A stretch of 64,000 nucleotides of DNA from Natronorubrum tibetense GA33 (GTDB taxonomy: Archaea; Halobacteriota; Halobacteria; Halobacteriales; Natrialbaceae): the NCBI RefSeq assembly GCF_000383975.1, contig NZ_KB913017.1, positions 627,133 to 691,132 on the forward strand, in the 5' to 3' direction. Below the pieces are notes generated by a model. The model was given only the letters and a program-made list of their open reading frames with translations. It was not told where the DNA came from and did no database searches. Each line of letters begins with the position of its first letter. Position 1 is the stretch's first letter. Both the position numbers and the translations under genes were made by a program. Below are positions 1 through 9,128 of this stretch, one piece after another.

Positions 1-2255
1 GGGTGGTGGGGCGACGGCGTCACGGTGTGGCCGGTCTCGAACTCCGGAATCTCCATCGACGTGGGGAGCAGGTAGTTCATAAAGTCGCCGCCAGTGACGT
101 TGCCGTTGTCGTCGAAGGTGACGTGCTCTAGCATCGCCGTCCCGATCCCCTGGGCGAGTCCGCCGTGGATCTGGCCCTCGATGATCATCGGGTTGATCCG
201 GTTGCCGCAGTCGTCGACGGCGACGAACTTCTCGAACTCGACCTCGCCCGTCTCGCGGTCGATCTCGACGATCACGATGTACGAGCCAAAGGGGTAGGTC
301 ATCTCCGGCGGATCGTAGTAGTTGACCGCCTCGAGACCCGGATCCTCGCCTGCCGGCTTGTTCATGTACGCGCCGGCGGCGATCTCGGTGATCGTGATCG
401 AGCGGTCCGGCGCGCCGGCGACGTGGAACTCACCGCTCTCGCGGTCCCACGCGATGTCCTCCTCGGCGGCCTCGAGTTCGTTGGCTGCGATCGCCTTCGC
501 CTTCTCGCGAACCTTTCGCGAGGCGACGGCCGCCGCCGCGCCGGCGACGGGGGTGCTCCGGGAGCCGTAGGTTCCCAGGCCGTACGGATCGGTGTCGGTG
601 TCGCCGTGTTCGACGGTGATGTCGTCGACGTTCATGCCGAGTTCCTCGGCGACGATCTGAGCGAACGTGGTCTCGTGACCCTGGCCCTGCGTCTGGACCC
701 CGACCCGGACCGTCGCGTTGCCCGTTGGGTGAACTCGAATCTCGGCGGAGTCGAACATCTCGACGCCCGCGATGTCGCAGGTCTTTCCGGGACCCGCGCC
801 GACGACTTCGGTAAACGAGGAGATGCCGATGCCGAGCAGTTTGTCGTCGTCCTCGTCGATCCGACGCTGTTGTTCCTCGCGGTAGTCGTCGTAGTCCGCC
901 ATTTCGAGGGCGAGATCCAGGGCCTTCTCGTAGTCACCCGAGTCGTAGTTCCACCCGGTCGAACTTTCGTAGGGGAACTGCTCGGGCTGGATGAAGTTCT
1001 TCCGTCGGATCTCGGCGGGATCCATCTCGAGTTCGTCCGCGAGGACTTTCACCATCCGTTCGATGAGGTAGACGGCTTCGGTGACGCGGAACGAACACCG
1101 ATACGCGACGCCGCCCGGGGCGGTGTTGGTGTACGCCGCTGTCAGTGAGCCATAGGCCGTGTCGATGTCGTAGGATCCGGTGAAGATGTTGAAGAACCCG
1201 GCGGGGAACTTCGACGGCTGGGCCACGGCGTTATATGCCCCGTGGTCCGCGAGTACGTCGGTTCGGACCGCCAGAATCTCACCGTCTTCGGTCGCGGCGA
1301 GTTCGCCCTGCATGTCGTAGTCGCGGGCGAACCCGGTCGACTGGATGTTCTCCGAGCGCTCCTCGACCCACTTCACCGGCTGCTCTAAGACGTACGACGC
1401 CGCGGCGGCGACGACGTAGCCCGGATAGATTGGCACCTTGTTGCCGAACCCGCCGCCCACGTCCGGGCTGACGATCCGAACCTTGTGTTCGGGGATCCCC
1501 GAGACCTGCGAGAACAGCGTCCGGTGGATGTGGGGGGCCTGCGAGGTCATGTGGACCGTTAGCTTGTCCTTGCCGGGATCGAAGTCGCCGACCGCGCCGC
1601 AGGTCTCGATCGGCGCGGGGTGGAGTCGCTGGTAGAGCATCTGCTCTTTGACCGTGACGGGGGCCTCGTCGAACGCTTCCGCGGTGGCCTCCTCGTCGCC
1701 GGTTTCCCAGTCCAGACAGTGGTTGTCCTCCTGGCCCTCGATATCGTCCCTGATCAGCGGCGCGTCGTCCTCGAGCGCCTTCTCCGCGTCGACGACCGGA
1801 TCGAGCACGTCGTAGTCGACGACAACCTTTTGCGAGCCGTCTTTCGCCGTGTACCGGTCGGTCGCGATGACCGCGGCGACCTCCTGGGACTGGAACTTCA
1901 CCTTGTCGTTGACCAGGACGTCCTGCGTGTCGTCCATCAGCGTCGGCATCGTCGCAAGATCGTACTCGAGTAAGTCCTCCGCGGTCAGGACGGCGACGAC
2001 GCCGTCGACATCCAGCGCGCGGGACTTGTCGATGTTCTCGATGCGGGCGTGGGCGTGGGGGCTGCGAACGAGTTCGCAGTGGAGCATCCCCGGCTTCTTG
2101 ATGTCGTCGACGTAGTTGCCGCGGCCGGTGATGAAGCGCTGGTCTTCCTTTCGCTTGACCTCCTCGCCCATGCCGCCACGACCGTGGCCACAGTGTTTCT
2201 CGGGCTGTGGGCCGCCGTCTTCCGCCTCCGCGAACCGTTCGGAGTCGCTGCTCAT
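1..2255 (-). CDS. coxL: Aerobic carbon monoxide dehydrogenase, large (molybdenum) subunit, form I; 3' end outside window
   Basis: Catalytic subunit of the Mo-Cu CO dehydrogenase, which oxidises CO with water to CO2 and passes electrons to the CoxS iron-sulfur and CoxM FAD subunits. About 751 codons are present. The sequence contains AYRCSFR at positions 1086-1106 (about residues 384-390), the active-site loop that separates form I CoxL from form II and from xanthine dehydrogenases. Other CoxL-like stretches are [14 protein letters not shown] near the N-terminus, [28 protein letters not shown] and, at the window edge, TVTPSPHHP. Some 60 C-terminal residues, including the GVGES region with the catalytic Glu, lie beyond position 1 and cannot be checked. 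The start ATG overlaps the coxS stop as ATGA. The N-terminus has a short acidic stretch with a KHCGHGRGG motif not usual in bacterial CoxL. Confidence 0.95.
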   Translation of the reverse strand, partial: MSSDSERFAEAEDGGPQPEKHCGHGRGGMGEEVKRKEDQRFITGRGNYVDDIKKPGMLHCELVRSPHAHARIENIDKSRALDVDGVVAVLTAEDLLEYDLATMPTLMDDTQDVLVNDKVKFQSQEVAAVIATDRYTAKDGSQKVVVDYDVLDPVVDAEKALEDDAPLIRDDIEGQEDNHCLDWETGDEEATAEAFDEAPVTVKEQMLYQRLHPAPIETCGAVGDFDPGKDKLTVHMTSQAPHIHRTLFSQVSGIPEHKVRIVSPDVGGGFGNKVPIYPGYVVAAAASYVLEQPVKWVEERSENIQSTGFARDYDMQGELAATEDGEILAVRTDVLADHGAYNAVAQPSKFPAGFFNIFTGSYDIDTAYGSLTAAYTNTAPGGVAYRCSFRVTEAVYLIERMVKVLADELEMDPAEIRRKNFIQPEQFPYESSTGWNYDSGDYEKALDLALEMADYDDYREEQQRRIDEDDDKLLGIGISSFTEVVGAGPGKTCDIAGVEMFDSAEIRVHPTGNATVRVGVQTQGQGHETTFAQIVAEELGMNVDDITVEHGDTDTDPYGLGTYGSRSTPVAGAAAAVASRKVREKAKAIAANELEAAEEDIAWDRESGEFHVAGAPDRSITITEIAAGAYMNKPAGEDPGLEAVNYYDPPEMTYPFGSYIVIVEIDRETGEVEFEKFVAVDDCGNRINPMIIEGQIHGGLAQGIGTAMLEHVTFDDNGNVTGGDFMNYLLPTSMEIPEFETGHTVTPSPHH

Positions 2256-2914
2256 CGCGAATCACCGCCGGAATCGACACCGTGCTCACGGTCCGTCGTC
2301 GGCCCGCCACAGCAGTTCTCCGCGCCGCAGTCGAACTCGCCGTCCGAGAGGTCGTAGTCGATCGAGGCGGACGCGCTCGTCGACCCGTCGTCGACGCTCA
2401 CGCCGCCGTCAGCGGCCGCGATCTCTCCCTCCTCGAGTTCCTCGGCGGCGTACTCGATCGATCGAACGATGTTCTGGTAGCCGGTACACCGACAGAGATT
2501 GCCACTGATCGCCTCGCGGATCTCCGCCTCGCTCGGGTCCGGGTTCTCGTCGAGCAACGCCTTCCCGGCCATCAGCATGCCGGGCGTGCAGTAGCCACAC
2601 TGCAGGCCGTGTTCCTCGCGAAAGCCCTCCTGGAGCGGATGCAAGTCTCCGCGCGCTTCGGGGAGTTCTTCCATCCCCTCGACGGTCATGAGTTCGCTCC
2701 CGTCGGCTTGCGTTGCGAACATGAGACAGGACTTGATCGGTTTCCCGTCTTTGAGGACCGTACAGGCCCCGCAGTTGCCAGTGTCACAGCCGATGTGCGT
2801 ACCGGTCATGTCCAGTTCCTCTCTGATCGCGTGCACGAGCAGCTGGCGCGGTTCGACCTCGATCGTGTGTTCGGTTCCGTTGACCGTCAGCGTAATCTCT
2901 CGCGTGTCTGTCAC
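2252..2914 (-). CDS. coxS: Carbon monoxide dehydrogenase small (2x[2Fe-2S]) subunit
   Basis: Iron-sulfur subunit linking the molybdenum site of CoxL to the FAD of CoxM. The plant-type [2Fe-2S] ligands are C43, C48, C51 and C63; the second cluster uses C106, C109, C141 and C143 (CGYC...CRCTGY), the standard pattern of the xanthine oxidase family. The start is GTG at 2914, preceded by GGAGGG and overlapping the coxM stop as GTGA; no in-frame ATG is better placed. At 220 residues it is about 50 longer than typical CoxS: an acidic tail follows residue ~165 and includes three extra cysteines ([10 protein letters not shown], residues 195-204). Whether the tail binds a metal is unknown. It sits in the order coxG-coxM-coxS-coxL with overlapping genes, so translation is probably coupled. 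Confidence 0.93.
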   Translation of the reverse strand: MTDTREITLTVNGTEHTIEVEPRQLLVHAIREELDMTGTHIGCDTGNCGACTVLKDGKPIKSCLMFATQADGSELMTVEGMEELPEARGDLHPLQEGFREEHGLQCGYCTPGMLMAGKALLDENPDPSEAEIREAISGNLCRCTGYQNIVRSIEYAAEELEEGEIAAADGGVSVDDGSTSASASIDYDLSDGEFDCGAENCCGGPTTDREHGVDSGGDSR

Positions 2915-3798
2915 TGTGATACCCTCCGTTTGACGACCCCGGCGCGTTCGGCGGCGTCGCCGAGCGCGCGCTGGGTGAGGACGTTCACCATTCGTTCCTT
3001 GTAGCCGGCGTCGCCGTGCTCGTCGGACTCGGGGTTCGACTGTTCGGCCGCCAACTCCCCGGCGCGTTTGAACAGGTCGCTGTCGGGACGTTCGCCCTCG
3101 AGGTGTTCTTCGGCGTCGGTCGCGCGGACGTTCGTGATGTCGACCGCGGTGAGGCCGATCCCCGCCCGCTCGATCCGGCCGTCCTCGTCGAAGACGAGCC
3201 GCGCGGCCGAGCCGACCATCGCGTAGTCGCCGACCTTCCGTTTTAGCTTGTGGTAGGCGCTCCCCTCGCGCGGCCCCGGCGTCGGTACGCGAATCTCGGT
3301 GACGAGTTCGTTCTCGTCGAGCGTCGTGTCGTAGGGGAGCAGGAAGAAGTCCTTCGCGGGGATGACCCGCTCGCCGTCCGGTCCGTGCGCGACGACCTCG
3401 CCGTCGTGGGCGAGCAAGACGCTTCCCCAGTCGCCCTTCGGATCCGCCTGGGCGACGCCGCCGACGACCGTTCCGCGATTGCGGATCTGCGGATCCGCGA
3501 CCAGCGGCGCCGCGTCGGCGAAGCTGCCGTAGTTCTCGTCGACCAGGTCGGAGTGCTCGACGTCGGCGTGGCGGGCGAGCGCGCCGATCTTGAGCCAACC
3601 GTCGTCCTCCTCGAGGTAGTCGAGGCTCTCGATGCGGTTGATGTCGATGACCGTCTCCGGGACCGCGAGTCGGAACCGGAGCATCGGCACCATGCTCTGC
3701 CCGCCCGAGAGGATCGCCCGGTCGTCTAAGCTCTCGAGCAGGCTTACGGCCTCCTCGACGGTCTGGGGCTCGTGCTGTTCGAACTGTGCCGGTTTCAT
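2911..3798 (-). CDS. coxM: Carbon monoxide dehydrogenase medium (FAD) subunit
   Basis: FAD-binding subunit that takes electrons from CoxS and delivers them to the respiratory chain. The protein has 295 residues, the usual length. It begins MKPAQFEQ and shows the two FAD pyrophosphate-binding segments of the family: SGGQS at residues 31-35 (equivalent to AGGHS) and a [10 protein letters not shown] stretch near residue 110 (equivalent to TIGGD). The C-terminal CO dehydrogenase flavoprotein domain follows. The ATG overlaps the coxG stop (ATGA) and the stop overlaps the coxS GTG, placing it in the middle of the cox operon. The start at 3798 is preferred over upstream in-frame codons because the MKPA N-terminus is family-typical and the overlap fits the rest of the operon. 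Confidence 0.93.
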   Translation of the reverse strand: MKPAQFEQHEPQTVEEAVSLLESLDDRAILSGGQSMVPMLRFRLAVPETVIDINRIESLDYLEEDDGWLKIGALARHADVEHSDLVDENYGSFADAAPLVADPQIRNRGTVVGGVAQADPKGDWGSVLLAHDGEVVAHGPDGERVIPAKDFFLLPYDTTLDENELVTEIRVPTPGPREGSAYHKLKRKVGDYAMVGSAARLVFDEDGRIERAGIGLTAVDITNVRATDAEEHLEGERPDSDLFKRAGELAAEQSNPESDEHGDAGYKERMVNVLTQRALGDAAERAGVVKRRVSQ

Positions 3799-4391
3799 AA
3801 CATTCCGCGGATCCGGTCTGTGATACCCGAATCCGTCTCCTCGTCCACGTCGGTCATCTGCTGTTCGATGTCGCTGAAGAAGTTGCCGACGATCTTGTTG
3901 GCAACGGGTTCGATCACGCGCGAGCCGAGTTGCGCGATCCGGCCCGAAATGTCGGCCTCGGTCCACCACTCGATTCGCGAGCCCTCACCGTCCTCGAGCG
4001 GGTAGATCTGCATTCCCGAGTTCATGCTGAAGCTGCTCCCGCTCGCGGTTCCGCTCCCGGTGGCGGTCATAGTAAAGTCTTCTTCGTCGCGTTCCTGGAT
4101 CATCACGGAGGTCTCGAACCGTGGCTTGACGCTCCCGACGCCAACCTGCATCAACGCGGCGTACTCTTTGCCCTCGACGAACGCGCGTTCGGCGACGTCC
4201 TCCGCATCGGCCTCGGGCAACGTCTCGAGATCCTCGTCGGCCTCGTAGTCGTCGAAGCTGAAGTCGTCGTCCATCGGGGTGATGTACGTACAGCCCTTCA
4301 GCGAGTTCCTGACCGCGACCGGGTCCGAGAGGACGATCCACGCCTTCTCTGGCGGGACCTCCTCGAGTTCGAATTCGCCGTCAAACTCCAT
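3795..4391 (-). CDS. coxG: CoxG-family (SRPBCC) carbon monoxide dehydrogenase accessory protein
   Basis: First gene of the cox operon, 198 residues. The N-terminus [10 protein letters not shown] and the following [13 protein letters not shown] stretch are characteristic of CoxG, a START/SRPBCC-fold protein thought from work in bacteria to help anchor or recruit CO dehydrogenase at the membrane. The C-terminal ~40 residues ([20 protein letters not shown]) match the end of the SRPBCC domain, and a short acidic tail follows. A GTG six codons upstream (4409) is possible, but ATG 4391 gives the conserved N-terminus. The stop overlaps the coxM ATG. A TATA-like TTATAAAA lies about 55 bp upstream, so this is the likely leading gene of the transcript. 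Confidence 0.88.
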   Translation of the reverse strand: MEFDGEFELEEVPPEKAWIVLSDPVAVRNSLKGCTYITPMDDDFSFDDYEADEDLETLPEADAEDVAERAFVEGKEYAALMQVGVGSVKPRFETSVMIQERDEEDFTMTATGSGTASGSSFSMNSGMQIYPLEDGEGSRIEWWTEADISGRIAQLGSRVIEPVANKIVGNFFSDIEQQMTDVDEETDSGITDRIRGML

Positions 4392-4442
4392 TAGGACCAC
4401 CCGTTCCACAGTCGTGGTTGTGGTTCTCTCTCACCCATCATC

Positions 4443-4450
4443 TTTTATAA
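4443..4450 (-). promoter_or_regulatory. Probable TATA box of the cox operon
   Basis: On the minus strand this reads TTATAAAA, a good archaeal TATA element. It predicts transcription starting near 4420 and a leader of about 30 nt before the coxG ATG. It is the only strong TATA-like element between coxG and moeA on this strand. Confidence 0.6.
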
Positions 4451-4453
4451 CCC

Positions 4454-4466
4454 TGCACTATGTGCA
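4454..4466. promoter_or_regulatory. Perfect palindrome next to the cox TATA box (candidate operator)
   Basis: TGCACTATGTGCA is a perfect TGCAC-N3-GTGCA palindrome placed directly upstream of the cox TATA box, where haloarchaeal activators or repressors commonly bind. A further GTGCA half-site lies at 4481-4485. It is in the divergent region shared with moeA-mocA. The regulator is not identifiable here. Confidence 0.45.
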
Positions 4467-4555
4467 TACTATTTACCACAGTGCATGTTATCTCGTACCA
4501 CTCCAATAAACGTTAGTGTTAGTCTCGGGTCGGGTCGATCCAATCAGTTGCGACT

Positions 4556-5785
4556 ATGACGAGGGAGATATCGCACGACGGTGACGACCTGATCGATCTC
4601 GACGATGCGGCCGACCGAATGCGAACGCTCCGTTCGACGTGGTTGGCCGGCCGGAGGACCGAGCGCGTGTCGCTCGAGCGATCCGCCGGACGGGTGCTCG
4701 CGGAGTCGATCCGCGCACCCGTCGACGTTCCCGCGCGGAGCCACGCGACGATGGACGGCTTCGCCTTCGACGCAACCGACGAGTATCCGCTCGAGGTGGT
4801 CGACCGGTCGGTGTTTCCGGAAGACGACCCGGGAGCGCTCGCCGACGGCACGGCAGTCCGGATCGCCACCGGGTCGCCACTTCCACCGTCGGCCAACGCG
4901 GTACTGAAACGGGAGGAGGCGTCCGTCGACGACGGCCGACTAACGGGGCCGACGTTAGAGCCTGGAACCTACGTCTACGAACGAGGCAGCAACGTCGCCG
5001 AGGGAGAGCAACTGTTCGAGGCGAACGAACGGCTCGGCGCGAAGGATGCGCTGTTGCTCGGCGATCTCGAAATCGACGAGGTGACGGTTTTCGAACCGCT
5101 CTCCGTCGGACTGCTCGCCACGGGGACGGAGATCCACGAGGGCCGCCACCGCGACCTCGACTCGCCGATGCTCGCCGGACTCGTCCGTTCGTGGGGCCAC
5201 GAGGCGACCTACGAGGGCTCCGTGCCCGACGAGAGCGATCGGGTTGCGTCGCGGATCGACGAACTGGCTCGCGAGCACGACGTCGTCGTTACGACCGGCG
5301 GCACCAGTGTCGGCGACAAGGACTACGTCGTTCGGTCGCTCGCCGCACTCGGCGATGTGCTCTTTCACCGCGTGCGGCTTCGACCGGGGAAACCGATCGC
5401 CGTCGCGCGCCTTCCCGACCACGACGCGGTCGCGATCGCGATTCCGGGAAAACCCGTCGGCGCACACCTGGTGACGGCGCTCGTCACCCGGCCGTTTTTC
5501 ACCGGCGACGACGCGCTGCCGACGGTGTCCGCGCGGCTGGCTCGAGCCGTCGACATCGCGACACCCGGGTTCACGTACGCCGTTCCGGTCACGCTCGAGG
5601 ATGAGGTCGCGATGCCACTCGGCCACGTCGACTCGGCGCTCTCGATCTACGACGGAACGTTCGACCCGAGCGTCCTCTCCTCGAGTACGCGCGCGAGTCG
5701 CGCGGACGGAGTCGTCCTGACAGAGGCGGGTCTCGACGCTGACGAACGGGTCGCGGTCGTTCCCCATACCGTCCTCGAGCGATGA
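4556..5785 (+). CDS. moeA: Molybdopterin molybdotransferase (MoeA)
   Basis: Inserts molybdate into adenylylated molybdopterin to form the molybdenum cofactor. The 409-residue protein shows the MoeA marks: SHATMDGFAF (about residues 62-71) in the N-terminal domain, RIATGSPLPP, and the MPT-binding GGTSVGDKDYV near residue 247 followed by RPGKPIAVA and PGKPVGAH. The C-terminal domain is shorter than in some MoeA proteins but no motif is missing. It is divergent from coxGMSL and overlaps mocA by ATGA, so it is probably a dedicated copy supplying cofactor to CO dehydrogenase rather than the cell's only MoeA; that is inference. The ATG at 4556 is taken as the start, and an AATAAA-like element sits ~50 bp upstream. 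Confidence 0.92.
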   Translation: MTREISHDGDDLIDLDDAADRMRTLRSTWLAGRRTERVSLERSAGRVLAESIRAPVDVPARSHATMDGFAFDATDEYPLEVVDRSVFPEDDPGALADGTAVRIATGSPLPPSANAVLKREEASVDDGRLTGPTLEPGTYVYERGSNVAEGEQLFEANERLGAKDALLLGDLEIDEVTVFEPLSVGLLATGTEIHEGRHRDLDSPMLAGLVRSWGHEATYEGSVPDESDRVASRIDELAREHDVVVTTGGTSVGDKDYVVRSLAALGDVLFHRVRLRPGKPIAVARLPDHDAVAIAIPGKPVGAHLVTALVTRPFFTGDDALPTVSARLARAVDIATPGFTYAVPVTLEDEVAMPLGHVDSALSIYDGTFDPSVLSSSTRASRADGVVLTEAGLDADERVAVVPHTVLER

Positions 5786-6522
5786 CCGAAATGACCGAGA
5801 ACGCTCCCGACGAAAAACGGGAGCCACCCCCGTCGGAGACGCTCCCGGTGGTCGACGTGGATCGACACTCGAGGCCGGCGAATCGGGGACACACCGGCGA
5901 CGACCGCGACGATCGCGGCGATCACGACGGCTCTTCCCCCGACCAGCCGGCGGTTGCGGGAGTACTCCTCGCTGCCGGGACGAGCAGCCGGTTCGGGAGC
6001 GAGAACAAACTCCTGACGACGGTTGACGGCGAGGCGGTCGTTCGTCGCGCCGCGCGAACGCTCCTCGAGAGCGACGTCGATCCGGTCGTCGCGGTGCTCG
6101 GTTACGAAGCCGATCGGGTTCGGGCCGCACTCGAGGGCCTCCCGGTCGAAACTGTTGTCAACGAGGCGTACGAGACCGGGCAGGCCTCGTCGCTGCGGAC
6201 GGGTATTCGAGCGATTCGGGACCGCAAGGAGGAGTGTGAGGCCGCGCTCGTCGCGCTCGGCGACATGCCGTTCGTCGCGCCGACGACCGTGAACGCGCTA
6301 CTGACGGCGTACGCCGAAAACGCCGGCGACGCGATCGCACCGGCGTTCGAGGGCGTCCGCGGCAACCCGGTGCTGTTCGACGAGCGGTTCTTCGACGCGC
6401 TCGCCGATGTCGACGGCGATATCGGTGGACGTGAGATTCTGCTCGAGAGCGACGCGAGCGTGCTCGTGTCTGTCGACGATCCAGGCGTGCGTCGCGACAT
6501 CGATCGTCCCGCGGATCTGTAA
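5782..6522 (+). CDS. mocA: MocA/MobA-like nucleotidyltransferase, probable molybdenum cofactor cytidylyltransferase
   Basis: GT-A-fold NTP transferase of the MobA/MocA group. VLLAAGTSSRFG (about residues 60-71) followed by NKLL is the nucleotide-binding signature; ALGDMPFVAP holds the metal-binding Asp; NEAYETGQASSLRTGI and GVRGNPVLFD are typical of the MocA branch, which links CMP to the cofactor. CO dehydrogenase uses the cytosine-dinucleotide form, so the link to moeA (4-nt overlap) and to the divergent cox operon is coherent. The first ~55 residues form an unusual Asp/His/Pro-rich acidic extension before the catalytic domain. The overlap with moeA supports this ATG, but a later start cannot be excluded. 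CTP specificity is inferred from context. Confidence 0.88.
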   Translation: MTEMTENAPDEKREPPPSETLPVVDVDRHSRPANRGHTGDDRDDRGDHDGSSPDQPAVAGVLLAAGTSSRFGSENKLLTTVDGEAVVRRAARTLLESDVDPVVAVLGYEADRVRAALEGLPVETVVNEAYETGQASSLRTGIRAIRDRKEECEAALVALGDMPFVAPTTVNALLTAYAENAGDAIAPAFEGVRGNPVLFDERFFDALADVDGDIGGREILLESDASVLVSVDDPGVRRDIDRPADL

Positions 6523-6584
6523 GCACCTCCACTTCGGCCCGCGATGTCGATTGCGGCGTTTTCGGCCCTCGACACGTCGCAGTG

Positions 6585-6737
6585 CTACTCGGACTCGAGT
6601 TTCTTTACGACGATCTTACCGTCCTCGACGTGCCACTCGACTCGGTCTCCGGCACCGACATCCAGAAAGTTGCGGACCGGTTTTGGCACCGTCGTCAGGT
6701 TCTTCTCGGAGATTTTCGTATCAGTAAGGTTTCCCAT
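6585..6737 (-). CDS. AbrB/SpoVT-like DNA-binding protein
   Basis: About 50 residues starting MGNLTDTKISEKNLTTVPKP. The pattern (short strand, T/V-P-K-x-V-R-x-x-L, then GAGDRVEWHVEDGKIVVKK) is the swapped-hairpin AbrB fold seen in archaeal transition-state regulators and in many antitoxins. An upstream ATG at 6767 would add ten residues but lies too close to the TATA-like sequence around 6777. It is followed upstream by a small winged-helix-like gene on the same strand. No toxin domain such as PIN is next to it, so an antitoxin role is not supported. Confidence 0.75.
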   Translation of the reverse strand: MGNLTDTKISEKNLTTVPKPVRNFLDVGAGDRVEWHVEDGKIVVKKLESE

Positions 6738-6797
6738 CGGCGTATGGTTGAGCCGTAGTCCGTACATAGGTTACGCTATACTGATAGACGGGTCCGA

Positions 6798-7091
6798 TTA
6801 GCCGCTCGAGTGCCATCGGTGCGCTCCGCCGTCGGAGGCCTTCGTGAAGTCGAGATCGTATCGATCGGATTCGATGAGAACTTTTCCGGGCACGTACCGG
6901 TCTTCTGCTCCGTCGACCGGCTCGAGGAGGTTTCGGTCCGCCATCGTCGAGAGAACGTCCCGAACCGTCCCTTCGCGGCCGGGGATCAGATTTGCCTCTT
7001 CCATCACGCCATCGACGTCGACCTGCCCCCGAAGGAATGCCAGCCGGATCGCCGACACCCACGCCGGCTCGCGCTTCGTTTCCCGACACAT
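6798..7091 (-). CDS. Small winged-helix-like haloarchaeal protein, function unknown
   Basis: 97 residues starting MCRETKREPAWVSAIRLAFL. A helical segment, VRDVLSTMADRNLLEPV and then RYVPGKVLI look like the recognition helix and wing of a winged-helix domain. Longer in-frame extension upstream exists, but ACTATAAC is centred ~25 bp before ATG 7091, which fits a leaderless transcript starting at this codon. It shares its strand with the AbrB-like gene 60 bp downstream and the two may be co-transcribed. The family was not recognised with confidence. Confidence 0.65.
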   Translation of the reverse strand: MCRETKREPAWVSAIRLAFLRGQVDVDGVMEEANLIPGREGTVRDVLSTMADRNLLEPVDGAEDRYVPGKVLIESDRYDLDFTKASDGGAHRWHSSG

Positions 7092-7109
7092 GAAGGAATA
7101 GTTGTGAGG

Positions 7110-7118
7110 GATGCTGTT
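7110..7118 (-). promoter_or_regulatory. TATA box for a leaderless transcript
   Basis: On the minus strand the sequence reads ACTATAACA, about 25 bp upstream of the ATG at 7091, the spacing expected for archaeal leaderless mRNA. Confidence 0.45.
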
Positions 7119-7269
7119 ATAGTTTCTGACGGGACTGTGCAAGCGATTGGTCGGTGGCGGTCCAAGAAACGGCCGAAGCGACCGCGGTTCGCCGAGGCCG
7201 TTGCGGTCGGTTCGCCGGGTGAGGACGGCGGCACGGTGATTTTTATCAACGCGGTGAATAATCGCGCAC

Positions 7270-7719
7270 ATGGTCGCTCGCTACAGCCGCCGAACGCTGC
7301 TCGGCGCGGGACTCGGCGGTATCGCCACCCTTCTCACCGGCGGATACGCGTGGACGCGGTACCGAACGCGGCACACGGTTCGCATTCGCCCGCTCGATAT
7401 CGTCACCGAGTCCGACGAGTCCGTCACGGTGGAACTGACCCTTACCGACGAAGCGGGTCATCGCGAGGAGAACCGAACGGTACAGTTGGACCCCGCCAGC
7501 GGAGATGACGAGGCGCGACGGTTTGGGCCCTGGATGAAGTACGCCGGCGAGTGGCGCATCGACGCGGTATTCGAGGAGCACCGACTCGAACTCACGGCCG
7601 CAGAACTCACGGACCGACTCGAGGGATCGGGCTGGGGCGTCGACTGTGCGCACATTACGATCGTGGTGACGGCCGACGGCGGACTCGAGAGCCATGTGGA
7701 TCCCTCCGACGCGTGTTGA
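7270..7719 (+). CDS. Tat-signal-bearing hypothetical exported protein
   Basis: 149 residues. The N-terminus SRRTLLGAGLGGIATLL is a twin-arginine signal followed by a hydrophobic core without an obvious lipobox Cys, so the protein is probably exported and may stay anchored by its N-terminal helix. The remainder (VRIRPLDIVTESDESVTVEL..., EWRIDAVFEEHRLELTAAEL) looks like a small beta-sandwich, common in haloarchaeal surface proteins. It is isolated between the winged-helix gene and the convergent squalene synthase gene. No function can be assigned. Confidence 0.72.
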   Translation: MVARYSRRTLLGAGLGGIATLLTGGYAWTRYRTRHTVRIRPLDIVTESDESVTVELTLTDEAGHREENRTVQLDPASGDDEARRFGPWMKYAGEWRIDAVFEEHRLELTAAELTDRLEGSGWGVDCAHITIVVTADGGLESHVDPSDAC

Positions 7720-7803
7720 ATCGGTCGTCAACGTACCGTCTCGAGCGGGTATCCGTGAAAAATAATCGACGGACCGTTCTCGTCGGGCCAGCGAGAGAAC
7801 GAA

Positions 7804-8850
7804 CTACTGGTGAAGCGGTTTCTCGGCCATTTCCTGTCGGAGTTCGGCCAGCGCCGCTCGAGAGACGTTCCCCTCGAACGTCTGGAGGAGCGCGTACACC
7901 TCCGCTCGAGAGACCTTGACATCGCCTTCGCGGACGACGTCCTCCGGGCGTTCGCGGAGTTCGCGCATCGTGCCGACGGCGAGTAGGTACGGAATCGCCC
8001 ACGCCGAGAGCCGGTTGCCGTGGGTTTCGGGGACGACCTCGAGGTAACGGTGGGCGTCGTCGAGGTAGGTTTCGGCTCGTCCGGTGACCCGCTTGATGAC
8101 GTTGGTGACGCCGCGCTGGTTGGACTCGTCGGTGACCGCCTCGAGGTCGACGTCTTCCTCCTCGAGCCACTCAGCGGGGAGGTAGACGTTGTTCTCCTCG
8201 TGGTAGTCCGACTCGACGTCTTTGGCGATGTTGACCAGTTGCAGGAGTAACGCGAAGGAACGGGCGTTGTTCCGCATCTCCTCGGCACGGTCAGGCGACG
8301 CACCCCGGGCAACCAGTCCGGTGATGAGCGTGCCGACGGTGCCGGCGGCGTACCAGCAGTACTCCTCGAGTTCCTCGAGCGTCTGTAAGCGGAGTCCACC
8401 TTCGTCCGCGTACCGACTCGTGAACATCGCCATTCCGTCGACGAGTTCCCGGACGGGTTCGCGCATGATCTCGCGGGGCTCCTCGTCGAGCGATTCGAAC
8501 GTCCGCAGGACGCGTGGGGTCTCGGCGACGACGTTCCAGTCGTCGGTTCGCTCGTCCGGAATCCACGGCTCGACCTCGTCCATGAACGCCGAGACTGTCT
8601 GGTCGGCGTCCGGGTTGAGCAACTGGTCGTACGCCGTCAGCAGGTCGCTCTGGGCCTCCGGGGGAATGTGGCCCGCGTCTTCGATCGTATCCGCGACGCG
8701 ACAGAGGAGGTAGCCGAGACAGATGTGCTTCGCCATCGGCTCCTCGAGCCGATCAATAGTGATCGAAAAGGTCCGCGAAACGTCGTGAACCGCGTCGTAA
8801 CACCACTCCAGGTCGGCGTCGGTCGGCGGTTCGGGCTGGCCCGTGGTCAT
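7804..8850 (-). CDS. Squalene/phytoene synthase family protein, likely squalene synthase
   Basis: Condenses two prenyl diphosphates head to head. The 348-residue protein has the two Mg-diphosphate-binding Asp-rich motifs: DTIED at residues 54-58 and DVESD around residue 211, plus SRTFSITIDRL near the N-terminus and YCWYAAGTVGTLI in the middle. The DTIED motif and the LLCRVADTIED context resemble farnesyl-diphosphate farnesyltransferase (squalene synthase) more than CrtB-type phytoene synthases, and haloarchaea make squalene for their membranes, so squalene is favoured; phytoene remains possible. It is monocistronic with no carotenoid or hopanoid genes nearby. Confidence 0.85.
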   Translation of the reverse strand: MTTGQPEPPTDADLEWCYDAVHDVSRTFSITIDRLEEPMAKHICLGYLLCRVADTIEDAGHIPPEAQSDLLTAYDQLLNPDADQTVSAFMDEVEPWIPDERTDDWNVVAETPRVLRTFESLDEEPREIMREPVRELVDGMAMFTSRYADEGGLRLQTLEELEEYCWYAAGTVGTLITGLVARGASPDRAEEMRNNARSFALLLQLVNIAKDVESDYHEENNVYLPAEWLEEEDVDLEAVTDESNQRGVTNVIKRVTGRAETYLDDAHRYLEVVPETHGNRLSAWAIPYLLAVGTMRELRERPEDVVREGDVKVSRAEVYALLQTFEGNVSRAALAELRQEMAEKPLHQ

Positions 8851-9128
8851 CTACTCTGTGAGAGTTTGTTCCCACCCCGGAAAAACACCGCGGTCTCGGC
8901 GGAATGTTCCGTTCGATACTCGCAGCACCGATCCTGTGTGTCCGATCGACGCCCGTGCTGGCGATCTGCATCGGCGTCAGCCGATACCGTCGGGCATCGC
9001 GATCGACGACCTGTCGAGTTTGCTGAACGTTTTGTTGGTGTACGTACGACCGCCCGCATCTTCGCCACAACGATCACCCCGGCGTATTCCGACCCGACGG
9101 CTATGGCGAACGCTTCCGAAACACGAGC

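Noticed and set aside
6585-7091. Toxin-antitoxin pair
   Set aside because: The AbrB-like protein could be an antitoxin, but the neighbour looks like a winged helix rather than a PIN, RelE or MazF toxin.
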